NCBI GenBank assembly: GCA_934219025.1
Contig: CAKQDG010000027.1
Coordinates: 1-23,869 of the forward strand
DNA length: 23,869 nt
Direction: 5' to 3'
DNA from: an uncultured Prevotella sp.
Lineage (GTDB): Bacteria; Bacteroidota; Bacteroidia; Bacteroidales; Bacteroidaceae
The translations under genes were made by a program, and so were the position numbers. Below, piece after piece: positions 15,939-23,869 of this stretch (its first letter is position 1; every line of letters starts with the position of its first letter). Under the pieces are notes generated by a model, which was not told the DNA's origin, did not search any database, and saw only the letters and a list, made by a program, of their open reading frames with translations.

Positions 15939-17839
15939 TGGAAAACGGGAAAGATAACATATTAAGCAAAATAAAATATCCGCAAGACCTCAGAAAACTG
16001 CCGATAGAAAAGCTGCCGCAACTGTGCAGCGAACTGCGGGAGGATATTCTGAAAGAACTCTCGGTGAACCCCGGACACCTGGCTTCGAGCCTCGGTGCAC
16101 TGGAGATTACCGTGGCAATGCACTATGTGTTTAACACACCATACGACAGAATCGTGTGGGACGTGGGACACCAGGCATACGGACACAAAATACTTACCGG
16201 ACGGTGTGACACATTCCACACCAACCGCAAACTGCACGGCATACGCCCATTTCCCTCGCCAGAAGAGAGCGAATACGACACATTCGTATGCGGACACGCA
16301 TCAAACTCAATATCGGCAGCTCTCGGAATGGCTGTGGCAGCAAAGCAAACAGAACATGCCGACCGCCATGTGGTGGCGGTGATTGGCGACGGGGCAATGA
16401 GCGGCGGACTCGCCTTCGAAGGACTGAACAACGTGTCTACCACTCCTAACGACATGCTCATAATTCTCAACGACAACAATATGAGCATCGATCGCAGCGT
16501 GGGCGGAATGAAACACTATCTGCTCAGGCTGAACACCAACGAAACCTACAACAAGTGGAGATACAAAGTGGCCACATGGCTGCGTTCAAACGGACTGCTC
16601 GACGAAAACAGACGCAAGGGCATCATCAGGCTCAGCAACGCACTCAAGTCGGCCATCAGCCATCAGCAGAACATCTTCGAGGGAATGAACATAAGATACT
16701 TCGGACCGTTTGACGGGCACAACGTGGTGGAACTCGTGCGCACACTGCAACAGCTGAAAGACATGAAAGGCCCGAAGCTACTACACCTGCACACAATCAA
16801 AGGACACGGATATGCACCGGCTGAAAAGGCCGCAACAATATGGCACGCCCCGGGACTCTTCGACGTGTCTACAGGAAAGCGCATAAAGACTGACAACGGC
16901 GACGAACCGGCAAAATACCAAGACGTGTTTGGAAATACTCTGCTGGAACTTGCACGTGGCAACAAACGAATCGTTGGCGTAACACCGGCAATGCCAACAG
17001 GATGCTCCATGAACATCATGATGAAGGAAATGCCCGAGCGCACATTCGACGTGGGCATCGCCGAAGGACATGCCGTAACTTTTTCCGGAGGAATGGCAAA
17101 AGACGGACTGCAACCTTTCTGCAACATCTACAGCGCTTTCGCACAACGTGCATACGACAATATCATTCACGATGTGGCTATACTCAACCTGCCCGTAGTG
17201 ATATGTCTCGACAGGGCTGGACTCGTGGGCGAAGACGGGGCTACACACCACGGAGCTTTCGACATGGCCGCTCTGCGACCGATACCAAACCTCACCATTG
17301 CTTCGCCAATGGACGAACACGAACTGCGGCGCCTGATGTACACCGCACAACTGCCCGGCAAGGGTACATTCGTGATTCGGTATCCAAGGGGAAGAGGGGT
17401 GCTCAAAGACTGGCACTGTCCTCTCGAGGAAATCGAAGTGGGCACAGGCAGAAAACTGCGCGACGGCAGCGATATCGCAATTCTGTCGGTAGGACCGGTG
17501 GGAAACAACGCGGAAAAGGCTATTGAACTCATGGCAGAATCAAACTCCACACTCAGCATAGCCCACTACGACATGCGCTTCGTAAAACCGCTCGACGAGA
17601 ACCTGCTCCTTGAAGTGGCACACAAATTCCGGAAAATCATCACAGTGGAAGACGGAGTGCGCGAAGGGGGATTCGGCTCGGCTGTGCTCGAATGGATGGA
17701 CGACCATGGTTTCCATCCCGACACGATGCGCCTCGGACTGCCCGACCACTTTGTGGAACACGGCACCGTGGCAGAGCTTCAACACATAGTGGGGATAGAC
17801 GCCGAAGGAATATGCAAGGCAATAGAAAAGCTAAAGTAA
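15935..17839 (+). CDS. dxs: 1-deoxy-D-xylulose-5-phosphate synthase
   Basis: A 634-residue thiamine-diphosphate enzyme that joins pyruvate and glyceraldehyde 3-phosphate to make DXP, the first step of the MEP isoprenoid pathway. All landmarks are present: [12 protein letters not shown] with His79, GDGAMSGG (151-158) and LNDNNMSID for cofactor and metal binding, the catalytic Glu377 in [10 protein letters not shown], and the [18 protein letters not shown] block of the pyrimidine domain, followed by the C-terminal transketolase domain. The usual AEQHA reads AEGHA here, which I believe is common in Bacteroidota. The ATG at 15935 overlaps the preceding stop by 4 bp; the adjacent ATG at 15938 is equally possible. 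trkA starts 13 bp downstream, so isoprenoid synthesis and potassium uptake share a transcript. Confidence 0.97.
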   Translation: MMENGKDNILSKIKYPQDLRKLPIEKLPQLCSELREDILKELSVNPGHLASSLGALEITVAMHYVFNTPYDRIVWDVGHQAYGHKILTGRCDTFHTNRKLHGIRPFPSPEESEYDTFVCGHASNSISAALGMAVAAKQTEHADRHVVAVIGDGAMSGGLAFEGLNNVSTTPNDMLIILNDNNMSIDRSVGGMKHYLLRLNTNETYNKWRYKVATWLRSNGLLDENRRKGIIRLSNALKSAISHQQNIFEGMNIRYFGPFDGHNVVELVRTLQQLKDMKGPKLLHLHTIKGHGYAPAEKAATIWHAPGLFDVSTGKRIKTDNGDEPAKYQDVFGNTLLELARGNKRIVGVTPAMPTGCSMNIMMKEMPERTFDVGIAEGHAVTFSGGMAKDGLQPFCNIYSAFAQRAYDNIIHDVAILNLPVVICLDRAGLVGEDGATHHGAFDMAALRPIPNLTIASPMDEHELRRLMYTAQLPGKGTFVIRYPRGRGVLKDWHCPLEEIEVGTGRKLRDGSDIAILSVGPVGNNAEKAIELMAESNSTLSIAHYDMRFVKPLDENLLLEVAHKFRKIITVEDGVREGGFGSAVLEWMDDHGFHPDTMRLGLPDHFVEHGTVAELQHIVGIDAEGICKAIEKLK

Positions 17840-17852
17840 GGATATCTGAAAA

Positions 17853-19196
17853 ATGAAAATTATCATAGCGGGAGCCTACGAAATTGGTTCGCATCTGGCA
17901 AAGCTCCTATCAAAAAACAACCACGACATCGTGCTCATGGACGAGAGCGAAGAAAGGCTCGAAGCCATAAGCCCTGACTACGATTTGCTCACGATGCACG
18001 CTTCGCCATCAAGTCTGAAGGCTCTGAAAGAGGCGGGAGTGGAGCATGCCGACCTGTATATCGCCGTTACTCCCGACGAGAGCCTGAACATGAACACTTG
18101 CGTCATGGCTAAAGCCGTGGGAGCAAAGAAAACCGTGGCAAAGGTGAACAACTACGAATTCGTAGAGCCGGAACTGTCGAACTTCTTTGAAAAGCTCGGC
18201 ATAGACTCGCTCATTTATCCCGAAAACCTTGCTGCAACCGACATCGTGAACGGGTTGAAGATGAGTTGGGTGCGCCAGCGCTGGGACGTACACGGCGGCG
18301 CCCTCGTAATGCTGGGCATTAAGTTGCGCGAAACCTGCGAAATCCTCGACCAACCACTCAAAGAGCTCTGCAAGCCAGATTCGCCATATTATATCGTGGC
18401 AATACGACGCGACGGCGAAACTATCATTCCGCGAGGCGATGACTCTCTGCATGTGTACGATATGGCATACTTCATGACCACACGGCAGTATATCCCATAC
18501 GTGAGGAAAATTGTGGGAAAGGAATACTACGTGGATGTGAAAAACGTGATGGTGATGGGAGGCGGAAACACCGCAATACGGGCATTGGTAAACATGCCGG
18601 AATATATGAACGTGAAAGTGATAGAGCGCGATGAACAACGTTGCGAATACCTCAACGAGCAGCTCGACAGCAATCGCGTGATGGTTATCAACGGCGACGG
18701 ACGCGACCTCTCGCTGCTCAACGAAGAGGGCATTCACAGCACACAGGCTTTTGTGGCACTCACAAGCAATGCCGAGACTAACATCCTGGCTTGTCTCACG
18801 GCAAAGCGCATGGGAGTGAGAAAAACGGTTGCAGCCGTGGAAAATCTCGACTACGTGAATATGGCTGTAAGTCTTGATATCGGTACTATAGTAAACAAAA
18901 AGGCCATTGCCGCCAGCCATATTTACCAGATGATGCTCGACACGGAAGTGAGCAACGTGAGCTTCCTGATGACGGCCAACGCACACGTGGCTGAATTCGT
19001 GGCACAGCCGCAATCCAAGGTTACAAGAAAGAAAGTATATGAACTCGGATTGCCGCAAGGAGCAACAATCGGCGGACTCGTGCGCCACGGCGAGGGCTAT
19101 CTCGTTTCGGGAGGCACACAGATAGAAGCCGGCGACATCGTCGTCGTGTTCTGTTATAACCAGAGAATGGACAAACTTGAAAAGTTTTTCAAATGA
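17853..19196 (+). CDS. trkA: Trk potassium uptake system, NAD-binding regulatory subunit TrkA
   Basis: A 447-residue peripheral membrane protein with two tandem RCK units: an N-terminal Rossmann domain (about 1-120), an RCK_C domain (about 140-220), a second Rossmann domain (about 230-345, VMGGGNTAIRAL) and a second RCK_C domain (about 365-447). TrkA subunits sit on the cytoplasmic face of TrkH and gate it in response to nucleotides. The first nucleotide loop reads GAYEIG (7-12), so the middle glycine of the GxGxxG motif is a tyrosine, while the acidic residue after the second strand (LMDESEE) is kept. Ligand preference of this site may therefore differ. It starts 13 bp after dxs, and its TGA overlaps the ATG of trkH by 4 bp. 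Confidence 0.95.
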   Translation: MKIIIAGAYEIGSHLAKLLSKNNHDIVLMDESEERLEAISPDYDLLTMHASPSSLKALKEAGVEHADLYIAVTPDESLNMNTCVMAKAVGAKKTVAKVNNYEFVEPELSNFFEKLGIDSLIYPENLAATDIVNGLKMSWVRQRWDVHGGALVMLGIKLRETCEILDQPLKELCKPDSPYYIVAIRRDGETIIPRGDDSLHVYDMAYFMTTRQYIPYVRKIVGKEYYVDVKNVMVMGGGNTAIRALVNMPEYMNVKVIERDEQRCEYLNEQLDSNRVMVINGDGRDLSLLNEEGIHSTQAFVALTSNAETNILACLTAKRMGVRKTVAAVENLDYVNMAVSLDIGTIVNKKAIAASHIYQMMLDTEVSNVSFLMTANAHVAEFVAQPQSKVTRKKVYELGLPQGATIGGLVRHGEGYLVSGGTQIEAGDIVVVFCYNQRMDKLEKFFK

Positions 19197-20650
19197 TAAA
19201 CCTCAAACTCATATACAAGGCTCTCGGCTCACTGCTGTTTATCGAAGCTTTCATGATGATGATATGTCTTGGCATGGCTTTGTTCTACGGCGAAGACGAT
19301 ATCTTTTCGTTCACTATGTCAATAGCTCTCGTCGTGCTTGCTGCGTTTATACTGAAATACAACGGGCGAAACGCTGTCAATAGCATGAACCGGCGCGATG
19401 CCTATCTGCTCGTAACGCTCACATGGATTGTGTTCAGCCTCTTCGGGGCAATGCCGTTTGTCATCAGCGGATACATTCCCGACTTTACCGATGCTTATTT
19501 TGAAACCATGTCGGGATTTACCACAACGGGGGCTACAATAATAGATGATGTGGAGTCATTTCCACACGGACTGATATTCTGGCGCTCCATGACACAGTGG
19601 ATAGGCGGATTGGGCATTGCATTCTTCACTATCGCCATACTGCCATCACTCGTGGGAGGAAGCATGAAGGTGTTTTCTGCCGAGTCCACCGGACCGATAA
19701 AGAGCAAGATACATCCGCGCATCTCATCCAGTGCCAAGTCTATATGGTTCATATACCTTCTGCTCACGGCGGGATGCATGCTTTCGCTATATACGTGCGG
19801 CATGAGTGTGTTCGACAGCACCAACTATTCCATGAGCATCACGGCAACGGGAGGATTCGCGCCATACAACGACAGTACGGGGCATTTTCACTCTATTGCC
19901 ATCGACAACGTGTGCATTCTCTTCATGTTCCTGTCCGGAACAAACTTCACATTGCTCTATATGGCGATATTCAAGCGGAAAATAATGTCGCTCCTCCACG
20001 ACTCGGAGTTCAAACTGTATATTTCTGTCGTTTCTCTGGCAACGCTTGGAATAATGTATTTCCTTGTAACGGGCAATGGCTATCCGGTGGGCAAGGCTCT
20101 TCACAATGCACTCTTCCAGGTGGTATCGTTCATTACAACAACCGGTGTGTTCAACGACGATGCCGGCAAGTGGCACCACATCACTTGGGTGATACTCACT
20201 ATATGTATGTTCATTGGAGCATGTGCCGGCAGTACGAGCGGTGGCTTCAAGAGTGTGCGTGGAGTGATACTCATCAAGCTTGTCAGAAACGAACTGAAGC
20301 GCGTGCTCCACCCCAAGGCGGTGTTGCCTGTAAAGGTGAACGGTCATCTTGTCAGCACGTCAAACCAGGTTACGTTGCTCGTGTTCTTCGCCCTATATAT
20401 GGCATTGTGTATATTCGCATATTTCTGTTTGATATGTATGGGCGTGGACAGCACAAACTCGATAACAATCGCCATGAGCTGCGCCAGCAACGTGGGACCT
20501 ACGCTTGGACTTGAAATCGGCCCCACCACATCATGGAACATCCTGCCCGACGTGGGCAAGTGGATTTGCTCCATTCTTATGCTTATGGGGCGACTGGAGA
20601 TTATCAGCGTGGTGGTAATCTTCACGAGAGGCTTCTGGAAAGACAACTGA
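19193..20650 (+). CDS. trkH: Trk potassium uptake channel subunit TrkH
   Basis: A 485-residue integral membrane protein of the TrkH/KtrB superfamily. Four P-loop repeats are recognisable by their filter glycines: SGFTTTGAT, ATGGFAP, SFITTTGVF and ASNVGPTLG, each between a pair of membrane helices, plus two N-terminal helices as in TrkH-type subunits. QWIGGLGI after the first P-loop and CAGSTSGGFKS are further family motifs. It forms the potassium-conducting pore regulated by TrkA. Its ATG overlaps the trkA stop in ATGA, so the two subunits are likely made in step. It is the last gene of the unit; a 107-bp gap with no clear terminator separates it from the lipoprotein gene. Confidence 0.96.
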   Translation: MINLKLIYKALGSLLFIEAFMMMICLGMALFYGEDDIFSFTMSIALVVLAAFILKYNGRNAVNSMNRRDAYLLVTLTWIVFSLFGAMPFVISGYIPDFTDAYFETMSGFTTTGATIIDDVESFPHGLIFWRSMTQWIGGLGIAFFTIAILPSLVGGSMKVFSAESTGPIKSKIHPRISSSAKSIWFIYLLLTAGCMLSLYTCGMSVFDSTNYSMSITATGGFAPYNDSTGHFHSIAIDNVCILFMFLSGTNFTLLYMAIFKRKIMSLLHDSEFKLYISVVSLATLGIMYFLVTGNGYPVGKALHNALFQVVSFITTTGVFNDDAGKWHHITWVILTICMFIGACAGSTSGGFKSVRGVILIKLVRNELKRVLHPKAVLPVKVNGHLVSTSNQVTLLVFFALYMALCIFAYFCLICMGVDSTNSITIAMSCASNVGPTLGLEIGPTTSWNILPDVGKWICSILMLMGRLEIISVVVIFTRGFWKDN

Positions 20651-20757
20651 TGGCCGCGATATAATATGGCATAGGCAATAAATTCCGGATTTTCGGGTTT
20701 ATATAGATGAGTGGGATGTATTAATTATTATCTATTATAAATAAAAAGAAGAATTGT

Positions 20758-21234
20758 ATGAAGAAGTATCTGTTTATGCTTTTAGCATTTTGTGCAGTAG
20801 CATTTTCTGCTTGTAGCGATGATGACAATAATGATAAGACAATGCCAAAACTTAATCGCAACAATACGAACATCAGTATGGGGGCTGCCGGCGGGGAATA
20901 CAGTATCATTGTTGAGAATGCCACGACGGATTTGAACATCACTCAGATTAACGAAAAGACAAATTCGTCTACCGGTAAGGCTACAGACACGAATGTGATG
21001 TCGATAGCCAACAACAAGTTGAGCGATCCGAAGAATGTTACCGAAGGCGGATGGTTTACTGCCAAGATTGTTCAAGACAATGGCATCTATCGCAAGATTG
21101 TCTTCACCGTGACGCAGAATACAAGCACGGATAGCAACCGCGACAAATATATTCACGTGGATTGTGGCAGTAAGCTCTACGGGCTTTCGCTACATCTTAT
21201 GCAGGATAAGGCTTCGGCAACTACCGACAAATAA
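20758..21234 (+). CDS. Small surface lipoprotein with BACON-like domain
   Basis: A 158-residue protein. Residues 1-18 are a lipoprotein signal peptide with lipobox FSAC and lipidated Cys19, directly followed by SDDDN, which fits the Bacteroidota lipoprotein export signal that places proteins on the outer face of the outer membrane. The remainder is a single beta-rich domain: GAAGGEYSIIV at the start, a middle GGWFTAKIV, then YRKIVFTVTQN and a closing strand LSLHLMQDK. This resembles the BACON immunoglobulin-like fold seen in Bacteroidota surface proteins, though the typical tryptophans are weak. No enzyme domain is present. It lies alone between trkH and the convergent ddh gene and lacks an obvious TAnnTTTG promoter. 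Its function is unknown. Confidence 0.8.
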   Translation: MKKYLFMLLAFCAVAFSACSDDDNNDKTMPKLNRNNTNISMGAAGGEYSIIVENATTDLNITQINEKTNSSTGKATDTNVMSIANNKLSDPKNVTEGGWFTAKIVQDNGIYRKIVFTVTQNTSTDSNRDKYIHVDCGSKLYGLSLHLMQDKASATTDK

Positions 21235-21335
21235 TATAAGAAGCATAATTGCATGTATAATTCAAAGGATGATATAATGTATATTATCGGGAGGATTATA
21301 CAGGATAGAAAGCATAATAAAGCATGGCTAAGAAT

Positions 21336-21371
21336 AAAGGGCATATCCAATATGTAGAGGATATGCCCTTT
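21336..21371. terminator. Shared hairpin between the lipoprotein gene and ddh
   Basis: AAAGGGCATATCC (21336-21348) pairs perfectly over 13 bp with 21359-21371 around a 10-nt loop, followed on the plus strand by GTTTGTATCATTC and a run of seven T. It lies between two convergent genes and probably ends both transcripts. Confidence 0.75.
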
Positions 21372-21418
21372 GTTTGTATCATTCTTTTTTTCTACGAATG
21401 TCTTATCAGTAATTTCCT

Positions 21419-22318
21419 TTATACCAAGTGGCCGATGAGTTCCTCACGACTGCCGGCAAGCATATCGATGACTGGAATCTCAACCATGGTGTAGCATCCA
21501 GGCTGCTGGCGCATAGAAGCGCGAGCCACGTTTACGAGTACCTGTCCGGTGAGAGCCGGGTTGTTGATGCTCATGTTGAACTCCATGCGCTGGTTCTGGG
21601 TCTTTCCGCTAACGCCCTTGCGCACGAGGTTCACTCCGTGTCCCATGTCGCGAACTTCGTCTACAGAGTCAACGGCAAATACATGAGTCTCGTCGTTTGC
21701 GAAATACGGGTCAGCCTTGATAGCCTTTGTAACTTCCTCAAGGCTTGCTCCCTCTTCCAGCTCTACGTATACCATGCGGCGGTGAAGTCCCTCGCCCTTT
21801 GGAATAGTCATAGAAAGAGCGTTCTTCACTCCCTCCTTAGAGCGAACGCATACACTGTGTCCCATAGACATACCCGGTCCGAAGTTAGTATAAGAGAGTC
21901 CTTTAGGTGCGAGGCTCTGCATCAGCGTGCGCACGATAGAGTCAGATCCCGGATCCCATCCTGCAGCGATAACGGCAACGGCATTGTTGTCTTTGCATTC
22001 CTGCATAAGGGCAGCTCGGTAGTCGAGAATGCTTGTGTGGATATCGAAGCTGTCTACGGTGTTGATGCCGAGAGCGAGAATCTTCTTTGCATATTCTTCA
22101 CAGCTGCGTGTTGGAGTGGCGAGAATGGCCACGTCAACGTCTTTCAGCTCAGTGATGTTTTTTACTACATCATACTGTGCCAATTCTGCCGGCTTGTTTT
22201 CTGCGCCGTTGCGGCGTACGATACCTGCGATTTCAAAGTCAGGTGCAGTTTCAAGAGCCTGAACTGCATAGTGTCCGATGTTGCCGTATCCAACAACGGC
22301 TGCTCTAATTTTCTTCAT
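21419..22318 (-). CDS. ddh: meso-diaminopimelate D-dehydrogenase
   Basis: A 299-residue NADPH-dependent enzyme that reversibly converts meso-2,6-diaminopimelate to 2-amino-6-oxopimelate (tetrahydrodipicolinate branch), giving a one-step route to the peptidoglycan and lysine precursor meso-DAP. The N-terminal Rossmann loop GYGNIG (10-15) is intact, followed by ILATPTRSCEEYA, VDSFDIH, the family block AAGWDPGSDSIVR, SMGHSVCV, and the substrate-side motifs MGHGVNLVRKG and CYTMVEIP. The length fits the Bacteroidota form of the family. AAAGGA shortly before the ATG is a rare plausible ribosome site. It has its own promoter at 22366-22374 and ends at a hairpin shared with the convergent lipoprotein gene, so it is monocistronic. 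Confidence 0.96.
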   Translation of the reverse strand: MKKIRAAVVGYGNIGHYAVQALETAPDFEIAGIVRRNGAENKPAELAQYDVVKNITELKDVDVAILATPTRSCEEYAKKILALGINTVDSFDIHTSILDYRAALMQECKDNNAVAVIAAGWDPGSDSIVRTLMQSLAPKGLSYTNFGPGMSMGHSVCVRSKEGVKNALSMTIPKGEGLHRRMVYVELEEGASLEEVTKAIKADPYFANDETHVFAVDSVDEVRDMGHGVNLVRKGVSGKTQNQRMEFNMSINNPALTGQVLVNVARASMRQQPGCYTMVEIPVIDMLAGSREELIGHLV

Positions 22319-22365
22319 AATCCTTTATTGGTGTTTATTTATTTTAGTAATGTTCTTTGTGGTTT

Positions 22366-22374
22366 GCAAAATTA
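22366..22374 (-). promoter_or_regulatory. -7 element of ddh
   Basis: The minus strand reads TAATTTTGC, matching TAnnTTTG, 47 bp before the ddh ATG at 22318. A weak TTGG (22391-22394) stands upstream. The 9-mer array begins about 140 bp farther upstream. Confidence 0.58.
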
Positions 22375-22517
22375 CATCTTTTTTGATAAACCAATATGTT
22401 TTTGTGATAGAAAAGTAATGGGAATGTTGGTTTGGTTAATCTTTTTTTACTAAAAGGGGGAAATAATTGTCGTTTAGTAATAAAAAGAGGGGGTAGAGCG
22501 ATATTTTTTTTAGTTTT

Positions 22518-22751
22518 GGACTTCTTGGACTTCTTGGACTTCTCGGACGGCTCGGAGAGCTTGGACTTCTCGGACTTCTCGGACTTCTCGGACGGCTCGG
22601 AGAGTTTGGACGGCTCGGACTTCTCGGACTTCTTGGACGGCTCGGAGAGTTTGGACGGCTCGGACTTCTCGGACTTCTCGGAGAGTTTGGACGGCTCGGA
22701 CTTCTCGGACGGCTCGGAGAGTTTGGACGGCTCGGACTTCTCGGAGGGATT
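22518..22751. repeat. Array of 26 nine-base units (three unit types)
   Basis: Every unit begins with GGA and keeps exact 9-bp spacing. The types are A = GGACTTCTY, B = GGACGGCTC, C = GGAGAGYTT and one variant D = GGAGGGATT at the end. The order is AAABC AAABC BAABC BAAC BABC BA D. It fills the gap between rhaT and ddh, which are both on the minus strand. Because 9 is a multiple of 3, frames stay open through it on both strands, but no frame looks like a gene. Its right edge continues into inverted copies (22756-22793). Confidence 0.9.
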
Positions 22752-22793
22752 GTGTACTTCTGAGAAGTCTGAGTTGTCTGAGAAGTCCGAGCC
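22729..22793 (-). terminator. Inverted units at the array edge, likely hairpin after rhaT
   Basis: GGCTCGGACTTCTC (22729-22742) pairs perfectly over 14 bp with GAGAAGTCCGAGCC (22780-22793), and a small palindrome ACTTCT-G-AGAAGT (22756-22768) sits in the loop. It starts 13 bp past the rhaT stop codon on the minus strand, where it could act as a transcript end. Confidence 0.5.
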
Positions 22794-22805
22794 ACCTAAG
22801 AATTT

Positions 22806-23840
22806 CTAAACCAACTGTGGAAGGAATGATGAAACAATCAATACTATGATGCCGAGGATAAGTACGGCAATAGTTTTCTGTGAGCATCCTTTCCACTCTT
22901 TCAGAATGATGCCCCATACATTGGAGAACACTACGTTGAGTGCCATAAGAATGCAGAACGACAGGGTCATCAGTGTTGGCGATTCCGTGAGGAAGCCTTT
23001 TCCGAGCGACAAGCCGAAGAACTGACTGTACCACAATCCGCCGGCGAGGGCACAGAACAACAGGTTGTTCAGCCATACACCGCCGTTTTTGTAGTCTGCC
23101 CACGAATTGTTTTTCCCGTTCTGATAGAAGCAATATGCGGCATTGGTAACAAAACCTCCAAGTGTAACGAGCAGTGTGGCGGGCAGCGTTTTGTACATAT
23201 CCGGTGTCAGGTCGCCGAAGTTGATATCCTTACCGAATTCCAGTCCCACGTTGAAGCATCCACTCATAAATCCTGCGAGCAAGGCGATGGCAAGACCTTT
23301 CGGGAAGTTGAAGTCCTTAACCGCAGCCTTTTTCTCCTCTTCCGACAGTGATGCCGATTTCATGGAACCCGCCACGCCAATGATAGAGATGCCGATGAGC
23401 GTAACCACGACGCCGAGGATTACGGCAAACGTAAGGCGGCTTAGTGCATCCTCTTCCGGGAAGAAGATGTTAAGCAGAACTGGTCCCATGATTGTTCCGA
23501 GTCCGGCACATGTTCCGAGGGCAATACTCTGTCCGAGAGCCACTCCGAGGTAGCGCATGGACAAGCCGAAGGTTAGTCCGCCGACTCCCCACAGCGCCCC
23601 GAACAATACGGTCATCCACAGGTTGAAGCTGTTAGCTCCGGCAAACAGTTCCGTCAGCGAATGACCTTCCGGAACGGCGAGCAATGCACCGAGCAACGGG
23701 AACACGATCCAGGCAAAGACACCCTGCACGAGCCAGTAAGATTCCCAGCTCCAGTTTTTTATTTTGTTGATAGGCACATAGCAGCTCGACTGACAGAATG
23801 CGCCGACGGCGATAATTAAAAGTCCAATTATTATTTCCAT
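22806..23840 (-). CDS. rhaT: RhaT-family sugar/proton symporter (L-rhamnose type)
   Basis: A 344-residue inner-membrane transporter with about ten hydrophobic helices. It begins EIIIGLLIIAVGAFCQSSCYVPINKIKNWSW without a cleavable signal, and shows LFGALWGVGGLTFGLSMRYLGVALGQSIALG, GTIMGPVL, and the later blocks SGCFNVGLEFG and GGLWYSQFFGLSLG that are typical of L-rhamnose-proton symporters. The length matches the family. It would carry rhamnose, or a related deoxy sugar, into the cytoplasm with protons. Only 29 bases remain upstream, so its promoter and any rhamnose catabolic partners would lie beyond the window. Rhamnose is abundant in rhamnogalacturonan, which would fit the DUF4861 gene at the other end, but the 22-kb separation makes this link weak. 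Confidence 0.9.
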   Translation of the reverse strand: MEIIIGLLIIAVGAFCQSSCYVPINKIKNWSWESYWLVQGVFAWIVFPLLGALLAVPEGHSLTELFAGANSFNLWMTVLFGALWGVGGLTFGLSMRYLGVALGQSIALGTCAGLGTIMGPVLLNIFFPEEDALSRLTFAVILGVVVTLIGISIIGVAGSMKSASLSEEEKKAAVKDFNFPKGLAIALLAGFMSGCFNVGLEFGKDINFGDLTPDMYKTLPATLLVTLGGFVTNAAYCFYQNGKNNSWADYKNGGVWLNNLLFCALAGGLWYSQFFGLSLGKGFLTESPTLMTLSFCILMALNVVFSNVWGIILKEWKGCSQKTIAVLILGIIVLIVSSFLPQLV

Positions 23841-23869
23841 AATGATTGATTAGAGTTGATGGTTTATGG

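Noticed and set aside
18009..19088. Long minus-strand frame of 359 codons opposite trkA, and similar long frames opposite GH35 (6514-7461), GH43-like (8371-9255), the histidine kinase (12834-13907), NMO (14327-15058) and ddh (21428-22453)
   Set aside because: Each lies opposite a well-recognised gene and its translation shows no domain or signal; they are codon-usage shadows.
22518..22751. CRISPR array
   Set aside because: Units are 9 bp and contiguous, with no spacers and no cas genes nearby.
22432..22809. A plus-strand 125-codon frame through the 9-mer array encoding D-F-S/D-G-S/E-S-L repeats
   Set aside because: Frames on both strands stay open because the repeat length is a multiple of three; the frame lacks a promoter match or recognisable domain outside the repeat, and the array keeps DNA-level units rather than protein-level variation.
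1..23869. tRNA, rRNA, classical riboswitch, prophage or insertion-sequence genes
   Set aside because: No cloverleaf, conserved rRNA segment, riboswitch core, integrase or transposase could be seen on either strand.

Overview
The window reads as a chromosome segment of a Bacteroidales bacterium, most likely a Prevotella-type member of the Prevotellaceae. The evidence is a hybrid two-component regulator beside a run of secreted glycoside hydrolases, promoters with the Bacteroidota -7 pattern TAnnTTTG, almost no Shine-Dalgarno signals, a surface-lipoprotein signal of the C-S-D-D-D type, and meso-diaminopimelate dehydrogenase. The genus is an inference; no rRNA or marker gene is present.

Positions 1-11432 are the carbohydrate part. 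A 5'-truncated DUF4861 protein (pectin/rhamnogalacturonan-associated family) is followed by a hybrid sensor kinase/AraC regulator (HTCS), a GH35 beta-galactosidase, a GH43-like five-bladed propeller enzyme and, convergent to these, a GH97 enzyme whose residues fit the retaining alpha-galactosidase type. Each enzyme has its own promoter and an export signal. This looks like the enzyme end of a polysaccharide utilisation locus for a galactose-containing plant glycan. No SusC/SusD pair is in the window, so the locus is either continued to the left or loosely organised.

Positions 11584-13838 hold a PhoB/OmpR-type response regulator and its membrane histidine kinase. Three 11-bp-spaced TGTAA repeats lie just upstream of a second candidate -7 box, which looks like an autoregulatory Pho-box-like site. 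A 639-bp gene-free stretch with palindromic repeats follows.

Positions 14478-20650 are housekeeping: an NMO/FabK-like flavoprotein, then a tight four-gene unit consisting of a small Imm51-like protein, dxs (isoprenoid precursor synthesis), trkA and trkH (potassium uptake). Overlaps of 4 bp at the first and last junctions suggest translational coupling. After it come a small BACON-like surface lipoprotein and, on the minus strand, ddh (meso-DAP/lysine metabolism) and a RhaT-type sugar/proton symporter. Between those last two genes lies an unusual array of 26 nine-base units.

The most interesting non-coding items are the 9-mer array, the PhoB-like triple repeat, a nested inverted-repeat element with a relative 13 kb away, a pair of mutually exclusive hairpins after the HTCS gene, and a 16-nt identical leader shared by the HTCS and GH35 promoters. 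I found no tRNA, rRNA, CRISPR array, transposase or phage gene, and no clear wholly new multi-gene system.
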